NCBI RefSeq assembly: GCF_013283645.1
Contig: NZ_JABEKV010000002.1
Coordinates: 1,185,798 to 1,249,797 of the forward strand
Direction: 5' to 3'
Length of the DNA stretch: 64,000 bases
From: Sinorhizobium psoraleae
GTDB taxonomy: Bacteria > Pseudomonadota > Alphaproteobacteria > Rhizobiales > Rhizobiaceae
Part shown: piece after piece, positions 26,627 through 35,945 of the stretch
Layout: each line of letters opens with the position of its first letter
How positions within the stretch are numbered: the first letter of the stretch is position 1
Made by a program: the position numbers and the translations under genes
Notes under the pieces: model-generated
Told to the model about the DNA's origin: nothing
Database searches by the model: none
Seen by the model: the letters and a program-made list of their open reading frames with translations, nothing else

Positions 26627-27322
26627 ATGAATCGGGAGACGACAAACCGCATACGCTTCGTCATCGAAGACGTCATTCCTCCCATACTGCGCGATTCCCG
26701 CCTCTTCAAAGGGATGGCGAGTCTTGCCTGGGGCGACCATATCGCCCATCTCGCGCGCTTTCGCGAACGGGCGCCCTTCCTCTCGGCCGCGGAGTACGAA
26801 CAGCTCTACCGGCAGCATCCGCGCGTGCATGAAGGGACCGACAATTCCGAGGCCTGTATCCGCAAGATCACGGCCGAGATCCGCGGTACCAGCGTCTGCG
26901 ACGTCGGCTGCGGAACCGGCGCCCTCCTCAAGCGGATCAGAAGCGCCAATCCGAAACTCGAGCGGCTTTCCGGCGTTGATTTCGCCATCGACGATGCCTC
27001 GGCCATCGACAACGTCGAATTTGTTGCCGCCAAGATCGAGGAACTGCCGTTTTCAGATGGAGAGTTCGATACGGTCGTCTGCACCCACGTGATCGAGCAT
27101 ATCCTCGACTATCGCCGAGCGATATCGGAGCTCCGGCGCATCGCACGGCAGCGGGTGATCATCGTTGTGCCGCGCGAGCGGGAATACCGCTATACGTTCA
27201 ACCCGCATTTCAACTTCTTCCCCTATACGCATTCTTTCCTGCGGGCGATGCATCCGGTGCCCGAGCGACATGAGTGCGTCGACATCGGGCGCGACATTTT
27301 CTACCGCGAAGATAAGGCGTGA
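26627..27322 (+). CDS. Class I SAM-dependent methyltransferase
   Basis: A 231-residue soluble methyltransferase. Motif I is at ~90-100 (SVCDVGCGTGALLKRI), motif II-like SGVDFAIDDAS follows, and the post-motif FDTVVCTHVIEHILDYRRAI is typical of the Methyltransf_11 group that includes enzymes acting on sugars and lipids. Near the end NPHFNFFPYTHSFLRAMHP is aromatic and could bind a lipid or sugar. ATG 26627 is chosen over the TTG two codons earlier. It lies 18 bp after the glycosyltransferase gene and 10 bp before the transporter gene, so all three are likely one operon. Confidence 0.85.
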   Translation: MNRETTNRIRFVIEDVIPPILRDSRLFKGMASLAWGDHIAHLARFRERAPFLSAAEYEQLYRQHPRVHEGTDNSEACIRKITAEIRGTSVCDVGCGTGALLKRIRSANPKLERLSGVDFAIDDASAIDNVEFVAAKIEELPFSDGEFDTVVCTHVIEHILDYRRAISELRRIARQRVIIVVPREREYRYTFNPHFNFFPYTHSFLRAMHPVPERHECVDIGRDIFYREDKA

Positions 27323-27332
27323 GGTCGGGGGA

Positions 27333-27698
27333 ATGACCGCTTTCAATCTCGCGCCGGCCGTCTGGTTCGGCCTGATCTTCACACCGATCCTGATTTCGAC
27401 CGGGCAGATCCTGTTCAAGCTGACAAGCTCCGAAACAGGCGGCTTCGACTTTCGGAGCCTGGCGGCGCTTGTGTCGAATCCAATACTGCTGACGGCGCTG
27501 GCCCTCTATGGCCTCGGTACGATCATCTGGATCTTCACCTTGAGGTCCGTGCCGCTGACGCTCGCCTATTCCTTCATGGCGCTGACATTCTGCTTCGTGC
27601 CACTGTTTGCCGCCTTTTTTCTCGGCGAGACCCTTACTATTCGGTATGCCGCCGGCGCCGCGCTCATCATCGGCGGCATGATCGTCATAAATTCCTGA
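27333..27698 (+). CDS. EmrE/ArnE-like small DMT transporter
   Basis: A 121-residue membrane protein with four TM helices (~10-28, ~45-65, ~72-92, ~98-118), the size and layout of EmrE-like/ArnE-ArnF proteins. SFMALTFCFVPLFAAFFLGE and the final RYAAGAALIIGGMIVINS match the family. ArnE/F flip undecaprenyl-phosphate aminoarabinose across the inner membrane. Next to a GT2 enzyme and a GT-C-like protein the same type of job, flipping a lipid-linked sugar, is plausible here. Start ATG 27333 with a GTCGGGGGA site. Confidence 0.85.
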   Translation: MTAFNLAPAVWFGLIFTPILISTGQILFKLTSSETGGFDFRSLAALVSNPILLTALALYGLGTIIWIFTLRSVPLTLAYSFMALTFCFVPLFAAFFLGETLTIRYAAGAALIIGGMIVINS

Positions 27699-27735
27699 CT
27701 CGCGTCCGGGAAACGCATCCTGGCTTCGCCGATCA

Positions 27736-28515
27736 TCAGCCCTGCTGCTCGAAGAAGCGTCGCGTTGGGTCGTCGGCCGGAAAGAAGGATTCGATCAGGA
27801 CACCCTCCACCAGCGCGTCCTGTGTGGAGCCGAAGGTTGAAAGCGTCGTGATGAAGCGCAATTCGGTCGCGCCGAGCCGCAGTTCGATCGGCAGCACGGG
27901 CAGCCGGTCGGTCTCAGGATAATTCTCGATTGCCCGGGCGACCGCCGGATCGGCCACAAGCCGCTCCAGTCGTCTTTGCAAGGGGCTGCGCGGCCCCTGC
28001 AGCCATGCCTCCATACGCACCCTCTGCACCAAGTCCGCGGCGGCTGCCTCCCAGTTGATGACGAGCGCGCGGATGCTCTCCGATCCGAGGAAGGCGTCGA
28101 GGAAGTTCTGGCCGGGGTTGACGGGAATCTCTGCGGCCTCCGCGAGCGCGGCAAATGCGGGGCTGCTAAGCAGGACGGTATATTCATGGTCAAAGACAAG
28201 GCCGGGATAGGGAGCATGGCGATCGAGCATCAGACGGATCGCGCTTGCGACGGCGGCAGGCATCGCGTCAAGCGCGGTGGCAGGGCGCGTCGCCACCCGC
28301 GGCCGGTAACCGGCCGCAGTAAAGAGCATGCCCTGGTCCCGAGCAGGGATATCGAGTACCGACGCCAGCCGGAGGATCATCCCCTCGGAGGGTTTCGAGC
28401 GGCCGGTTTCCAGGAACGAAAGGTGGCGCGCCGAAATCCCCGCGGCGACGGCGAGATCAAGCTGGCTCATGCGGCGATGCCCGCGCCATTCCTTCAGGTG
28501 ACGGCCGAATTCCAT
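27736..28515 (-). CDS. XRE-family regulator with MmyB-like ligand-binding domain
   Basis: A 259-residue regulator. Residues ~1-60 form a lambda-repressor-type HTH (EFGRHLKEWRGHRRMSQLDL, AAGISARHLSFLETGRSKPS). The C-terminal ~180 residues are the MmyB-like, PAS-related ligand-binding domain, recognisable in PYPGLVFDHEYTVLLSSPAF and LRFITTLSTFGSTQDALVEG. In other bacteria such regulators sit next to small oxidoreductase genes. ATG 28515 begins the conserved sequence; the open frame upstream is not conserved. Convergent with the small transporter gene. Ligand and targets unknown. Confidence 0.88.
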   Translation of the reverse strand: MEFGRHLKEWRGHRRMSQLDLAVAAGISARHLSFLETGRSKPSEGMILRLASVLDIPARDQGMLFTAAGYRPRVATRPATALDAMPAAVASAIRLMLDRHAPYPGLVFDHEYTVLLSSPAFAALAEAAEIPVNPGQNFLDAFLGSESIRALVINWEAAAADLVQRVRMEAWLQGPRSPLQRRLERLVADPAVARAIENYPETDRLPVLPIELRLGATELRFITTLSTFGSTQDALVEGVLIESFFPADDPTRRFFEQQG

Positions 28516-28672
28516 GAACCCTTTCCTCCGTTGCGCCGGCAGATTGGCCCGATGGAAGCGCAAAATCCATTACTTCGGAGGTAATTGGGTCCATGATCAG
28601 CCGCTGAGTGGAACGCTTCCGGCAAATGGCCCGCTCAAGGCGGGCCATCATTCGCCGGCTAATGTCTTCGTG

Positions 28673-29659
28673 TCAGATCGCTTCCCAGCCATCCTTTTCG
28701 CTCGCGCGGTAGATAGCGTCGATGAACCCTTGGTTGAGGCGCGAGTTCTCAAGTGCCACCACTTCCTCAGGCTGACCGAGTGCCGCGCGCGAGAAGGCCT
28801 CGGCCTCGAGCTTGTATTGGCGCGCATCCTGGAAACGGAAGAGTTGCGACTGGGCGTGGTTCTGGTTGGTCAGTTCCACTTCCTCGCGGCCGTACCGGTC
28901 CGCATTGAAGGGCGATTTCACCTCGATGTAGCCGTTGTCGCCGTGGAAGACCATGACCTGGCGGGCAGCAAGCTGGGTCGAGATGTAGAAGCTCAGCTCG
29001 AAATCGCCGAAGTCGGCGCGCACGCTCGAATAGATGTCGGTGCCGAATTCGGGGTCACGGTCGGTAGTGGCCTGAACGCGAAGCGGTTCCTTGCCGGTGA
29101 CGAAACGCGTCGTGATCGTCGGATAGACGCCGATATCCGGCAGGCCGCCGCCGCCGAGTTCCGGGACGTTGCGCATGTTGCCGGGATCGCGATTGTAATA
29201 GGTGAACGCCCCCTGGACATGCCGGAGCTTGCCGATCGCGCCCTCGGCAAGGAGCGAGCGCACCTTCCGCCACACCGGGCTGTAGGTCACCATGAAAGCT
29301 TCCGAAACCAGCACCTTGTTGCGGTCGCGCGCCGCGATCAGCGTGTCGATCTCCTCCGCCTTGAGCGCGATCGGCTTTTCGCAGAGCACGTGCTTGCCGG
29401 CATCGGCGGCCTTGATGGTCCATTCCACGTGCTGCGAAGTCGGCAGCGGAATGTAGACGGCGTCGATCACATCGGATGCCAGCATTTCCTCGTAGGATCC
29501 GAACGCATGCGGCACGGAGAAGCGGTCGGCCATCGCCCTCGCCTTGGCGAGATCGCGGCTGGCGATTGCCGTGACGACACAGTTTTCCGCGTCCTGAATG
29601 GCAGGCACGACAAGTTCACGGCCGATCTTGGCCGTCGACAGAATTCCGAAACGCAGCAT
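28673..29659 (-). CDS. Gfo/Idh/MocA family oxidoreductase
   Basis: A 328-residue NAD(P)-dependent sugar/inositol dehydrogenase-like protein. The N-terminal Rossmann domain starts [20 protein letters not shown]; the signature EKPIAL occurs in [18 protein letters not shown]; the C-terminal alpha/beta domain has [23 protein letters not shown] 29659 has an AAGGAG ribosome site, and the frame further upstream is not conserved. Substrate unknown; enzymes of this type oxidise cyclic polyols or aldoses. Located between an XRE regulator and an intergenic repeat cluster. Confidence 0.92.
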   Translation of the reverse strand: MLRFGILSTAKIGRELVVPAIQDAENCVVTAIASRDLAKARAMADRFSVPHAFGSYEEMLASDVIDAVYIPLPTSQHVEWTIKAADAGKHVLCEKPIALKAEEIDTLIAARDRNKVLVSEAFMVTYSPVWRKVRSLLAEGAIGKLRHVQGAFTYYNRDPGNMRNVPELGGGGLPDIGVYPTITTRFVTGKEPLRVQATTDRDPEFGTDIYSSVRADFGDFELSFYISTQLAARQVMVFHGDNGYIEVKSPFNADRYGREEVELTNQNHAQSQLFRFQDARQYKLEAEAFSRAALGQPEEVVALENSRLNQGFIDAIYRASEKDGWEAI

Positions 29660-29739
29660 GGATAGACTCCTTCTTGGCTGCGCCGACACTAGCCCCGAGG
29701 TACGTACCTAGCAACCATGCGATGCGCAGAAAACAGCCC

Positions 29740-29853
29740 CGGCGGGATGAGGAGAAGTGTGCGCGGTTTCCGCCCGCATTCCCGCGCTAACCGATTAAAA
29801 TCGATCACGTTTATGATTTTCGTCGGCCTCGACCCAAAATCATCGTGCTCTGG
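29740..29853. repeat. Intergenic repeat cluster (family 2 copy 3 plus inverted repeat)
   Basis: 29740-29785 (GGCGGGATGAGGAGAAGTGT to CGCATTCCCGC) is the reverse complement of the units at 21111 and 21771. It is followed by GATTAAAATCGATCACGTTT and an inverted repeat ATGATTTT (29813-29820) / AAAATCAT (29836-29843), which resembles another common rhizobial intergenic motif. The region lies between divergent genes and has no coding content. Confidence 0.6.
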
Positions 29854-29945
29854 CAGGTGTCATTCTGCGCCGTGGTGACTTATCTTTCAGCCCGCAATCC
29901 TCCCGATCGCAAACTTGTTTTCATCCAACCTTGTGGAGCGAAACC

Positions 29946-30896
29946 ATGGAAAAGCGCAGACTTGGCCGCAGCGGCCTTTCGATTGCGCCGCTCGTTTTCG
30001 GCGGCAACGTCTTTGGCTGGACAGCGGATGAGAAGACATCCTTCGCCTTGCTCGATGCCTTCTTCGAAGCCGGCTTCAACGCCGTCGATACGGCGGATGT
30101 CTATTCGTCATGGGCGCCCGGAAACAAGGGCGGAGAATCCGAAACGATCATCGGCAAATGGCTGAAGCAGTCAGCACATGCGCGCGACGATGCCGTCATC
30201 GTCACCAAGGTCGGGTCCGAACTGGGGCCGGACCGGAAAGGCCTTTCGCGGCGCTGGATCATGCAGGGGGTCGAGGATTCACTCCGTCGCCTGCAGACCG
30301 ACCATATCGATCTCTATCTCTCGCATTGGCCGGATCCGGAGACGCCGTACGAAGAAACGCTCGCCGCCTATGACATGCTTCTCGCCGAGGGCAAGGTTCG
30401 CGCCATCGGCGCATCGAACCTCGACGCCGCGCAATTGCGCGATGCTCTCGACGTCTCGGCGACAAAGGGACTGCCGCGCTACGACGTGCTCCAGCCGGAA
30501 TACAATCTTTATGACCGGGCCTCCTATGACGGCCCGTTGCGCGATCTCTCAATCGCGGAGGAAATCGGCGTCATCACCTATTTCAGCCTGGCAAGGGGAT
30601 TCCTTTCCGGAAAATACCGCTCGCACAAGGATCTCGAAGGCTCGGTCCGCGGCGGTGGCGTTGAAAAGTATCTCGACGGGCGCGGCATGCGCATCCTCGG
30701 CGTCCTGGACGAAATCGCCGAGGAAACCGGGGCGAAACCGGCCGAAATCGCGCTTGCCTGGATCGTCGCACGCGAAGCCGTGACCGCGCCGATCGCCAGC
30801 GCAACCAATCTCGATCAACTGGCAAGCCTCGTAAAGTCGGCAAAGCTCAAGCTTTCCGAGGAGGCGATCGGCAAATTGAACGACGTGAGCGCATAG
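29946..30896 (+). CDS. Aldo/keto reductase
   Basis: A 316-residue (beta/alpha)8 NADPH-dependent oxidoreductase of the AKR superfamily, YajO/YhdN-like branch. The catalytic tetrad is visible: Asp and Tyr in NAVDTADVYSSWAPG, Lys in VIVTKVGSELG, His in IDLYLSHWPDPETP. The cofactor site is near the end (GAKPAEIALAWIVAREAVTA, PIASATNLDQL). ATG 29946 follows GGAG. The window has another AKR at 34327; the two are distant paralogues. Substrate unknown. Confidence 0.92.
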   Translation: MEKRRLGRSGLSIAPLVFGGNVFGWTADEKTSFALLDAFFEAGFNAVDTADVYSSWAPGNKGGESETIIGKWLKQSAHARDDAVIVTKVGSELGPDRKGLSRRWIMQGVEDSLRRLQTDHIDLYLSHWPDPETPYEETLAAYDMLLAEGKVRAIGASNLDAAQLRDALDVSATKGLPRYDVLQPEYNLYDRASYDGPLRDLSIAEEIGVITYFSLARGFLSGKYRSHKDLEGSVRGGGVEKYLDGRGMRILGVLDEIAEETGAKPAEIALAWIVAREAVTAPIASATNLDQLASLVKSAKLKLSEEAIGKLNDVSA

Positions 30897-30989
30897 CGAA
30901 GCGGGCGACACCTAGCGGTCGGGATCGTGGGGACGGTAGACGAGAAAGCCCCTTCCCACTCCCACAAGGCGAAGGGTGAGGCGAGCGGA

Positions 30990-31616
30990 TTACGACGTCA
31001 CCGGTGCGACCGGCGGAAACCCGGGATAGAGATGCGCGTGGCTGCCCTCGTGGTTGGCCATGCCCGGCTTCGTCAGCAGCCCGCGCGGCTCGGCATAGCT
31101 TCTAATCGTCCGGCGCGGCCTCTCGTGCCACTGGATGTTGAAGGCCCAGAGTTTTGGAAAGAAGCAGAGGGACGCATAAGGCAAGTGGTCGTGGATCCAC
31201 CAGGCAAGGCTTTGCCAGCCGCCGCCGTCACGCTCCCGATCCCAAACCCACGGAATGACGATGCAAGCGGTAGCGCCCATGCATCCATCGGCATCGCGCA
31301 TGTCCCATATGTGGTCGGCGGCAGTTGCCGCGTTGGTGGAACAATTGAGCTTGTTAGCGTTACCGAAGGCGTTGACCGCCCGGTTCCGATAGGCAGAACG
31401 AATGTGCAGGCGACCAAAGGTCGCCTGCAGCGGCTCAAGCAGTTCCTCGCAGAGCTTCCTCCCCGCCTCGATGGCAAGATCCGGATCGTCCGGGATGTTC
31501 GGAATGCGATAGAAATCGGCAATCTCCGAATGCAGGAAATCCCGCAGGAAGAAGTTTTGCGAGAGCCGGACACGGCCGAGATCTTCGAGCGATTTCATCG
31601 ATCCGGGTTTCCGCAT
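30990..31616 (-). CDS. Peptidase M15-like protein
   Basis: A 208-residue protein I assign tentatively to the M15 (D-Ala-D-Ala carboxypeptidase/hedgehog-like) fold. Supporting pattern: SQNFFLRDFLHSEIADFYRI, then ELLEPLQATFGRLHIRSAYRN, the helix and strand with S-x-Y-R seen before the first zinc ligand in that fold, then TAADHIWDMRDADG (H-x(6)-D-like) and WWIHDHLPYASLCFFPK with a possible second His. No signal peptide is seen, which is unusual for a peptidoglycan enzyme. ATG 31616 follows GGGAGG. It is 61 bp after the SDR gene on the same strand and may be co-transcribed. Function uncertain. Confidence 0.6.
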   Translation of the reverse strand: MRKPGSMKSLEDLGRVRLSQNFFLRDFLHSEIADFYRIPNIPDDPDLAIEAGRKLCEELLEPLQATFGRLHIRSAYRNRAVNAFGNANKLNCSTNAATAADHIWDMRDADGCMGATACIVIPWVWDRERDGGGWQSLAWWIHDHLPYASLCFFPKLWAFNIQWHERPRRTIRSYAEPRGLLTKPGMANHEGSHAHLYPGFPPVAPVTS

Positions 31617-31677
31617 GCTCGACTCCTCCCTTTCATCGCGAGACAGCACTGTGCCCATGCGCGGCATGATTGCAAGA

Positions 31678-32448
31678 TCAGGTCCGGTTTATCGAGACGC
31701 CGCCGTCGACGAGCAGCGCCGCTCCGGTGACGAAGCTCGCAGCGTCGGACGCCAGATAGAGCGCGGCTTCGGCGATCTCCTCCGGCCGGCCCATCCGTTT
31801 CAGCGCGTGCAAGCCCTCGATGAAGCCTCGCGTTTCCGGAGCAGCCCCCGGCAGGTTCGCATGGTTGGACGGCGTGTCGGTCCCGCCCGGCAGCAGCGCA
31901 TTGACGCGAACTCCTCGCGCTCCGAATTCGACTGCCAACGACTGCGTCAGGCCGACAAGACCAGCCTTGCTCGCCGCATAGGCGGCGATGCCGGGAAAAC
32001 CTGCCGTCTGTCCAACGAAGCTCGACGTGAACACGAGCGAGCCGCCGCCACGGGCAATTATCGCCGGTAGCTGGTGCTTGGCTGCAAGGAAAGCACTCGT
32101 CAGGTTCGTGTCGAGCGTCTCTCGCCAGTCCTCGACGGAGAGCGACGGGAGTTCGCCCATCGCACCCAGCCCCCCGGCATTGTTGAATGCGACATCCAAA
32201 CCACCGAAGCGGCGGATCGCCAGATCGACAAGCGCCTTGTTCAGGGCTTCGTCACGGACATCGCCGGCGAGGGTCGCGGCCTCTCCGCCCTCGTCGGCAA
32301 TTTGCTCAGCGAGCAGCGTAAGTTCATGCTCGCGCCGCGCGTTAACGACAAGCTTTGCGCCCTCACGGGCAAAAAGTACGGCGGCAGCGCGGCCGATACC
32401 GGAACTCGCCCCGGTTATGATCGCGACCTTTCCTTCAAGTCTTGGCAT
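31678..32448 (-). CDS. Short-chain dehydrogenase/reductase (SDR)
   Basis: A 256-residue classical SDR. Cofactor motif TGASSGIGRAAAVLF at ~13-27, NAG motif in FNNAGGLGAMG, catalytic Ser in LVFTSSFVGQTAG, and YAASKAG for Tyr/Lys; the C-terminus reads ASFVTGAALLVDGGVSI. The Arg in LVVNARRE suggests NADPH preference. ATG 32448 is chosen because the protein begins with LEGKVAIITGASSG. It precedes the M15-like gene on the same strand. Substrate unknown. Confidence 0.93.
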   Translation of the reverse strand: MPRLEGKVAIITGASSGIGRAAAVLFAREGAKLVVNARREHELTLLAEQIADEGGEAATLAGDVRDEALNKALVDLAIRRFGGLDVAFNNAGGLGAMGELPSLSVEDWRETLDTNLTSAFLAAKHQLPAIIARGGGSLVFTSSFVGQTAGFPGIAAYAASKAGLVGLTQSLAVEFGARGVRVNALLPGGTDTPSNHANLPGAAPETRGFIEGLHALKRMGRPEEIAEAALYLASDAASFVTGAALLVDGGVSINRT

Positions 32449-32657
32449 AATGGATTCCTTTCTCGATAGCGGCAAAGGAATCCCAGATCCGGCACCAGGC
32501 GGCCACCCGATTCCCGAGACTGTGAGAAAGCCGGTCTCTCCGGATATTCGACGTGAGGAACACATCTACGCGGTAAGTCTGCCTGCCCGGAACAAACGCG
32601 GTTCGACAGTGTTTCGTTGGCGCTATCAAAAACCACCACCGGAAAGGATGCCGAAAT

Positions 32658-33149
32658 ATGGCCAAGGAAAAGACACTGGACGATCTCTTCCATGATACCC
32701 TGAAGGACATCTATTACGCCGAGCGGAAGATCCTCAAGGCGCTTCCAAAGATGGCACGCGGCGCACAGGCACCGGAACTCAAGGCCGCTTTCGAGAAGCA
32801 CAAGGAACAGACGGAAACCCATGTGGAGCGGCTGCAGCAGGTCTTCGACATGATCGGCAAACGCGCACAGGGCAAAACCTGCGAGGCGATCGAGGGCATC
32901 ATCGCCGAAGGCGAAGAGATCATGGACGAGTTCAAGGGCACTCCCGCGCTTGACGCCGGCCTCATCTCCGCCGCCCAGGCTGTCGAGCATTACGAGATAT
33001 CGCGCTACGGCACCCTGAAGACCTGGGCCAAGACCATCGGGTTGAAGGATGCAGTTTCGCTTCTCGACGCTACGCTTAAGGAAGAGATCGTCACCGACGA
33101 GGACCTCACGAAAATAGCCATGGCGCAAGCGAACAAGAAAGCCGCGTGA
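32658..33149 (+). CDS. YciE/YciF-type ferritin-like protein (DUF892)
   Basis: A 163-residue four-helix ferritin-like protein. The di-iron-type residues fall in LKDIYYAERKILKALPKMA, FEKHKEQTETHVERLQQVF, GLISAAQAVEHYEISRYGTL and LLDATLKEEIVTDEDLTKIA. The YciE/YciF family is induced by osmotic and general stress in enterobacteria; its reaction is unsettled. ATG 32658 follows GGAAAGGATG. Convergent with the LysR gene downstream, with repeats and a strong hairpin in between. Confidence 0.93.
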   Translation: MAKEKTLDDLFHDTLKDIYYAERKILKALPKMARGAQAPELKAAFEKHKEQTETHVERLQQVFDMIGKRAQGKTCEAIEGIIAEGEEIMDEFKGTPALDAGLISAAQAVEHYEISRYGTLKTWAKTIGLKDAVSLLDATLKEEIVTDEDLTKIAMAQANKKAA

Positions 33150-33215
33150 TCTAGCTCTTCGACACAGCGCAGTTCCCGGCGGAACGCCGTTGCAGGCGTT
33201 CCTGGAATTTGCTTG
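33150..33215 (+). repeat. Mosaic intergenic repeat fragment
   Basis: GATCTAGCTCTTCGACACAGCGC and the following GGAACGCC-N6-GGCGTTCC inverted repeat (33181-33202), ending CCTGGAATTTGCTTG, match the layout of A/B/C-type mosaic motifs of rhizobia. Related words occur at 35818-35835 (AATGATCTAACTCTTTGA) and on the minus strand at 13071-13109. Confidence 0.5.
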
Positions 33216-33218
33216 AGC

Positions 33219-33246
33219 GGCGGCCGGTCTCTCTCGGCCGGCCGCC
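33219..33246. terminator. Hairpin between convergent genes
   Basis: A perfect 9-bp stem GGCGGCCGG (33219-33227) and CCGGCCGCC (33238-33246) with a 10-base loop ends exactly at the LysR stop codon. It lacks a run of T, so it may be only a weak or Rho-assisted terminator for the convergent pair. Confidence 0.45.
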
Positions 33247-34137
33247 TTACTCCACATGCCGGAAGAAATCGATGAAGGCTCTCAGCGCCGGGCGCATCTG
33301 GCGACGGCTTGGATAATAGAGGTAGGGGCCGGCATAGGGCGCGCACCAATCTTCGAGCACGCGCTCCAATCGTCCCACCGCGATCTCCTCGCTCACGCGC
33401 GACTCGAAGAGATAGGCAAGCCCCGCGCCACCAAGCGCGGCCTTGATGATCGGCCGATCCTCGCCGAGGATCAGGGGGCCAGCCACCGACACCGTTATCT
33501 CCTCGCCCTCCTTTTCGAATTCCCAACGATAGAGCGTGCCGTTCGAAAAGCGACGGCGAATGCAGCGGTGTCCGGCAAGTTCGCGCGGATGGGCAGGCCT
33601 TCCATGGCGTTCGAAATAGGATGGCGCCGCCACCACGGCGCTTGTGAGGTCCGGACCGACCCTTACGGCGATCATGTCGGCCTCCAGGCTCTCGCCAAGT
33701 CTGATGCCCGCGTCATAACCCTCTTCGACAATATCGGTGAAGCCGTCTTCGTTGGCGATTTCGAGCACAATGTCGGGGTAGCGATCAAGAAACGCGCCCA
33801 GCCGGGGCGCAAGGATGAGATCGGCGGCAAAGCGCGGCGCGGTAATGCGCAGGTTTCCCGCCGGTCGCTCGCGCGCCTCCGCCGCGGCTTCCAGCGCGTG
33901 GGCGATTTCCTCGAGCGCGGGGCGCAACCGCTCCAGGAGCCGTCGCCCCTCTTCGGTCGGCGCGACGCTGCGGGTGGTGCGCGAGAGCAATCGCACACCC
34001 AGGCTTGCCTCGAGGCTGGCGACCGCATGGCTGACGGCGGACGGAGCGACATCGAGTTCCTTGGCGGCGGCGCGGAAGCTGCCGTGCGCGGCGACGGCGG
34101 AAAGGACGGCGAGTTGAGAAAGCTGGGTCCGGTTCAT
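33247..34137 (-). CDS. LysR family transcriptional regulator
   Basis: A 296-residue LTTR. The N-terminal winged HTH (~1-60) reads LAVLSAVAAHGSFRAAAKEL, VAPSAVSHAVASLEASLGVR and LLSRTTRSVAPTEEG. The effector domain (~90-290) has GNLRITAPRFAADLILAP and DIVLEIANEDGFTDIVEEGY, typical of the CrgA/PA-like subgroup that regulates neighbouring oxidoreductases. It is divergent from an aldo/keto reductase gene with 189 bp between them, which is the likely target. ATG 34137 is supported by the conserved start; upstream extension lacks homology. Confidence 0.93.
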   Translation of the reverse strand: MNRTQLSQLAVLSAVAAHGSFRAAAKELDVAPSAVSHAVASLEASLGVRLLSRTTRSVAPTEEGRRLLERLRPALEEIAHALEAAAEARERPAGNLRITAPRFAADLILAPRLGAFLDRYPDIVLEIANEDGFTDIVEEGYDAGIRLGESLEADMIAVRVGPDLTSAVVAAPSYFERHGRPAHPRELAGHRCIRRRFSNGTLYRWEFEKEGEEITVSVAGPLILGEDRPIIKAALGGAGLAYLFESRVSEEIAVGRLERVLEDWCAPYAGPYLYYPSRRQMRPALRAFIDFFRHVE

Positions 34138-34326
34138 TGATCGAAATGATAGAACAACCCGTGAGAATTGACAGAGATTTTCAGCCGCGTGTGACGGTCC
34201 TATCCTCCGTAGTCGTCGGCCCCGGTGCGGGCGCGACACCACCGATGACCATCCGCTTCTTTCGACGCCAGCCGCAAGCGGCCCTCCTCGGCCGGAACCG
34301 GCGTCGAAGCCTGAAAAGGATCTCCC

Positions 34327-35322
<996 letters not shown>

Positions 35323-35433
35323 GGCACACTCGACTTCCGCGTGTTCGTGAACACACAAGGGCATTTCGGGCATCGCATTTCGCCTGCGATGCCCTACCTA
35401 TAGGCTGTCGGCCCAAAGAAGGAGGAACGAGGA

Positions 35434-35793
35434 ATGTCCGAGGAGCAGGCGATCAGCGCGGTTGTGCATCTTTACGTCGACGGCATGGCATTCGCCAACG
35501 AGGCGGCTCTGCGCAAGGCCTTTCACCCGAACGCTTCGATCGTCGGCAATTATGATGGCGCCGTCGAATGGCTGACCCGCGACGCCTTCATCGCGACGAT
35601 CCTGAAGGAGGGCTCGGCACCGCCGGAAACACAGCCGCTCATGGATGTGGAGATGATCCAGATCACCGGCGACGCGGCGAGCGTGAAAGTCGTCGATGAA
35701 TTCGCCGGCACCCGCTATACGGACTATCTCTCGCTGCTGAAGATCGATGGACGGTGGCTTATCGTCAACAAGGTCTGGCACGCGCACTCCTAG
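35434..35793 (+). CDS. NTF2-like protein (lumazine-binding-like family)
   Basis: A 119-residue cone-fold protein: SEEQAISAVVHLYVDGMAFA, LRKAFHPNASIVGNYDG, VKVVDEFAGTRYTDYLSLLK and DGRWLIVNKVWHAH. This order is that of the Lumazine_bd_2 (NTF2-like) family, whose members are widespread in rhizobia without known activity. A strong AGGAGGA ribosome site precedes ATG 35434. It follows the aldo/keto reductase by 111 bp, possibly in the same transcript. It is convergent with pheT. Confidence 0.85.
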   Translation: MSEEQAISAVVHLYVDGMAFANEAALRKAFHPNASIVGNYDGAVEWLTRDAFIATILKEGSAPPETQPLMDVEMIQITGDAASVKVVDEFAGTRYTDYLSLLKIDGRWLIVNKVWHAHS

Positions 35794-35851
35794 ATCCTTT
35801 CACTGTTTCATTGAAACGGCGAAATGATCTAACTCTTTGAGACTACGCGGC
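35794..35851 (+). repeat. Mosaic intergenic repeat fragment
   Basis: GATCCTTTCACT is followed by the near-palindrome GTTTCATTGAAAC (35805-35817) and then GAAATGATCTAACTCTTTGA. This resembles the A/B-type mosaic motif of Sinorhizobium intergenic regions and shares the GATCTA-CTCTT core with 33150. Confidence 0.5.
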
Positions 35852-35911
35852 AGCGATCCGCCCGCAACGGAGCTGGTGCAGCCGATCGCTTGATTGCTTG
35901 CCATGCGAAAT

Positions 35912-35931
35912 ACCGCTGCCTGGGCAGCGGT
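35912..35931. terminator. Hairpin between convergent genes
   Basis: ACCGCTGCC (35912-35920) and GGCAGCGGT (35923-35931) form a 9-bp stem with a tiny loop; on the plus strand it is followed by CTTTCGTCTTTCC. It may end the NTF2-like transcript and, from the other side, the pheST transcript. Confidence 0.5.
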
Positions 35932-35945
35932 CTTTCGTCTTTCCG

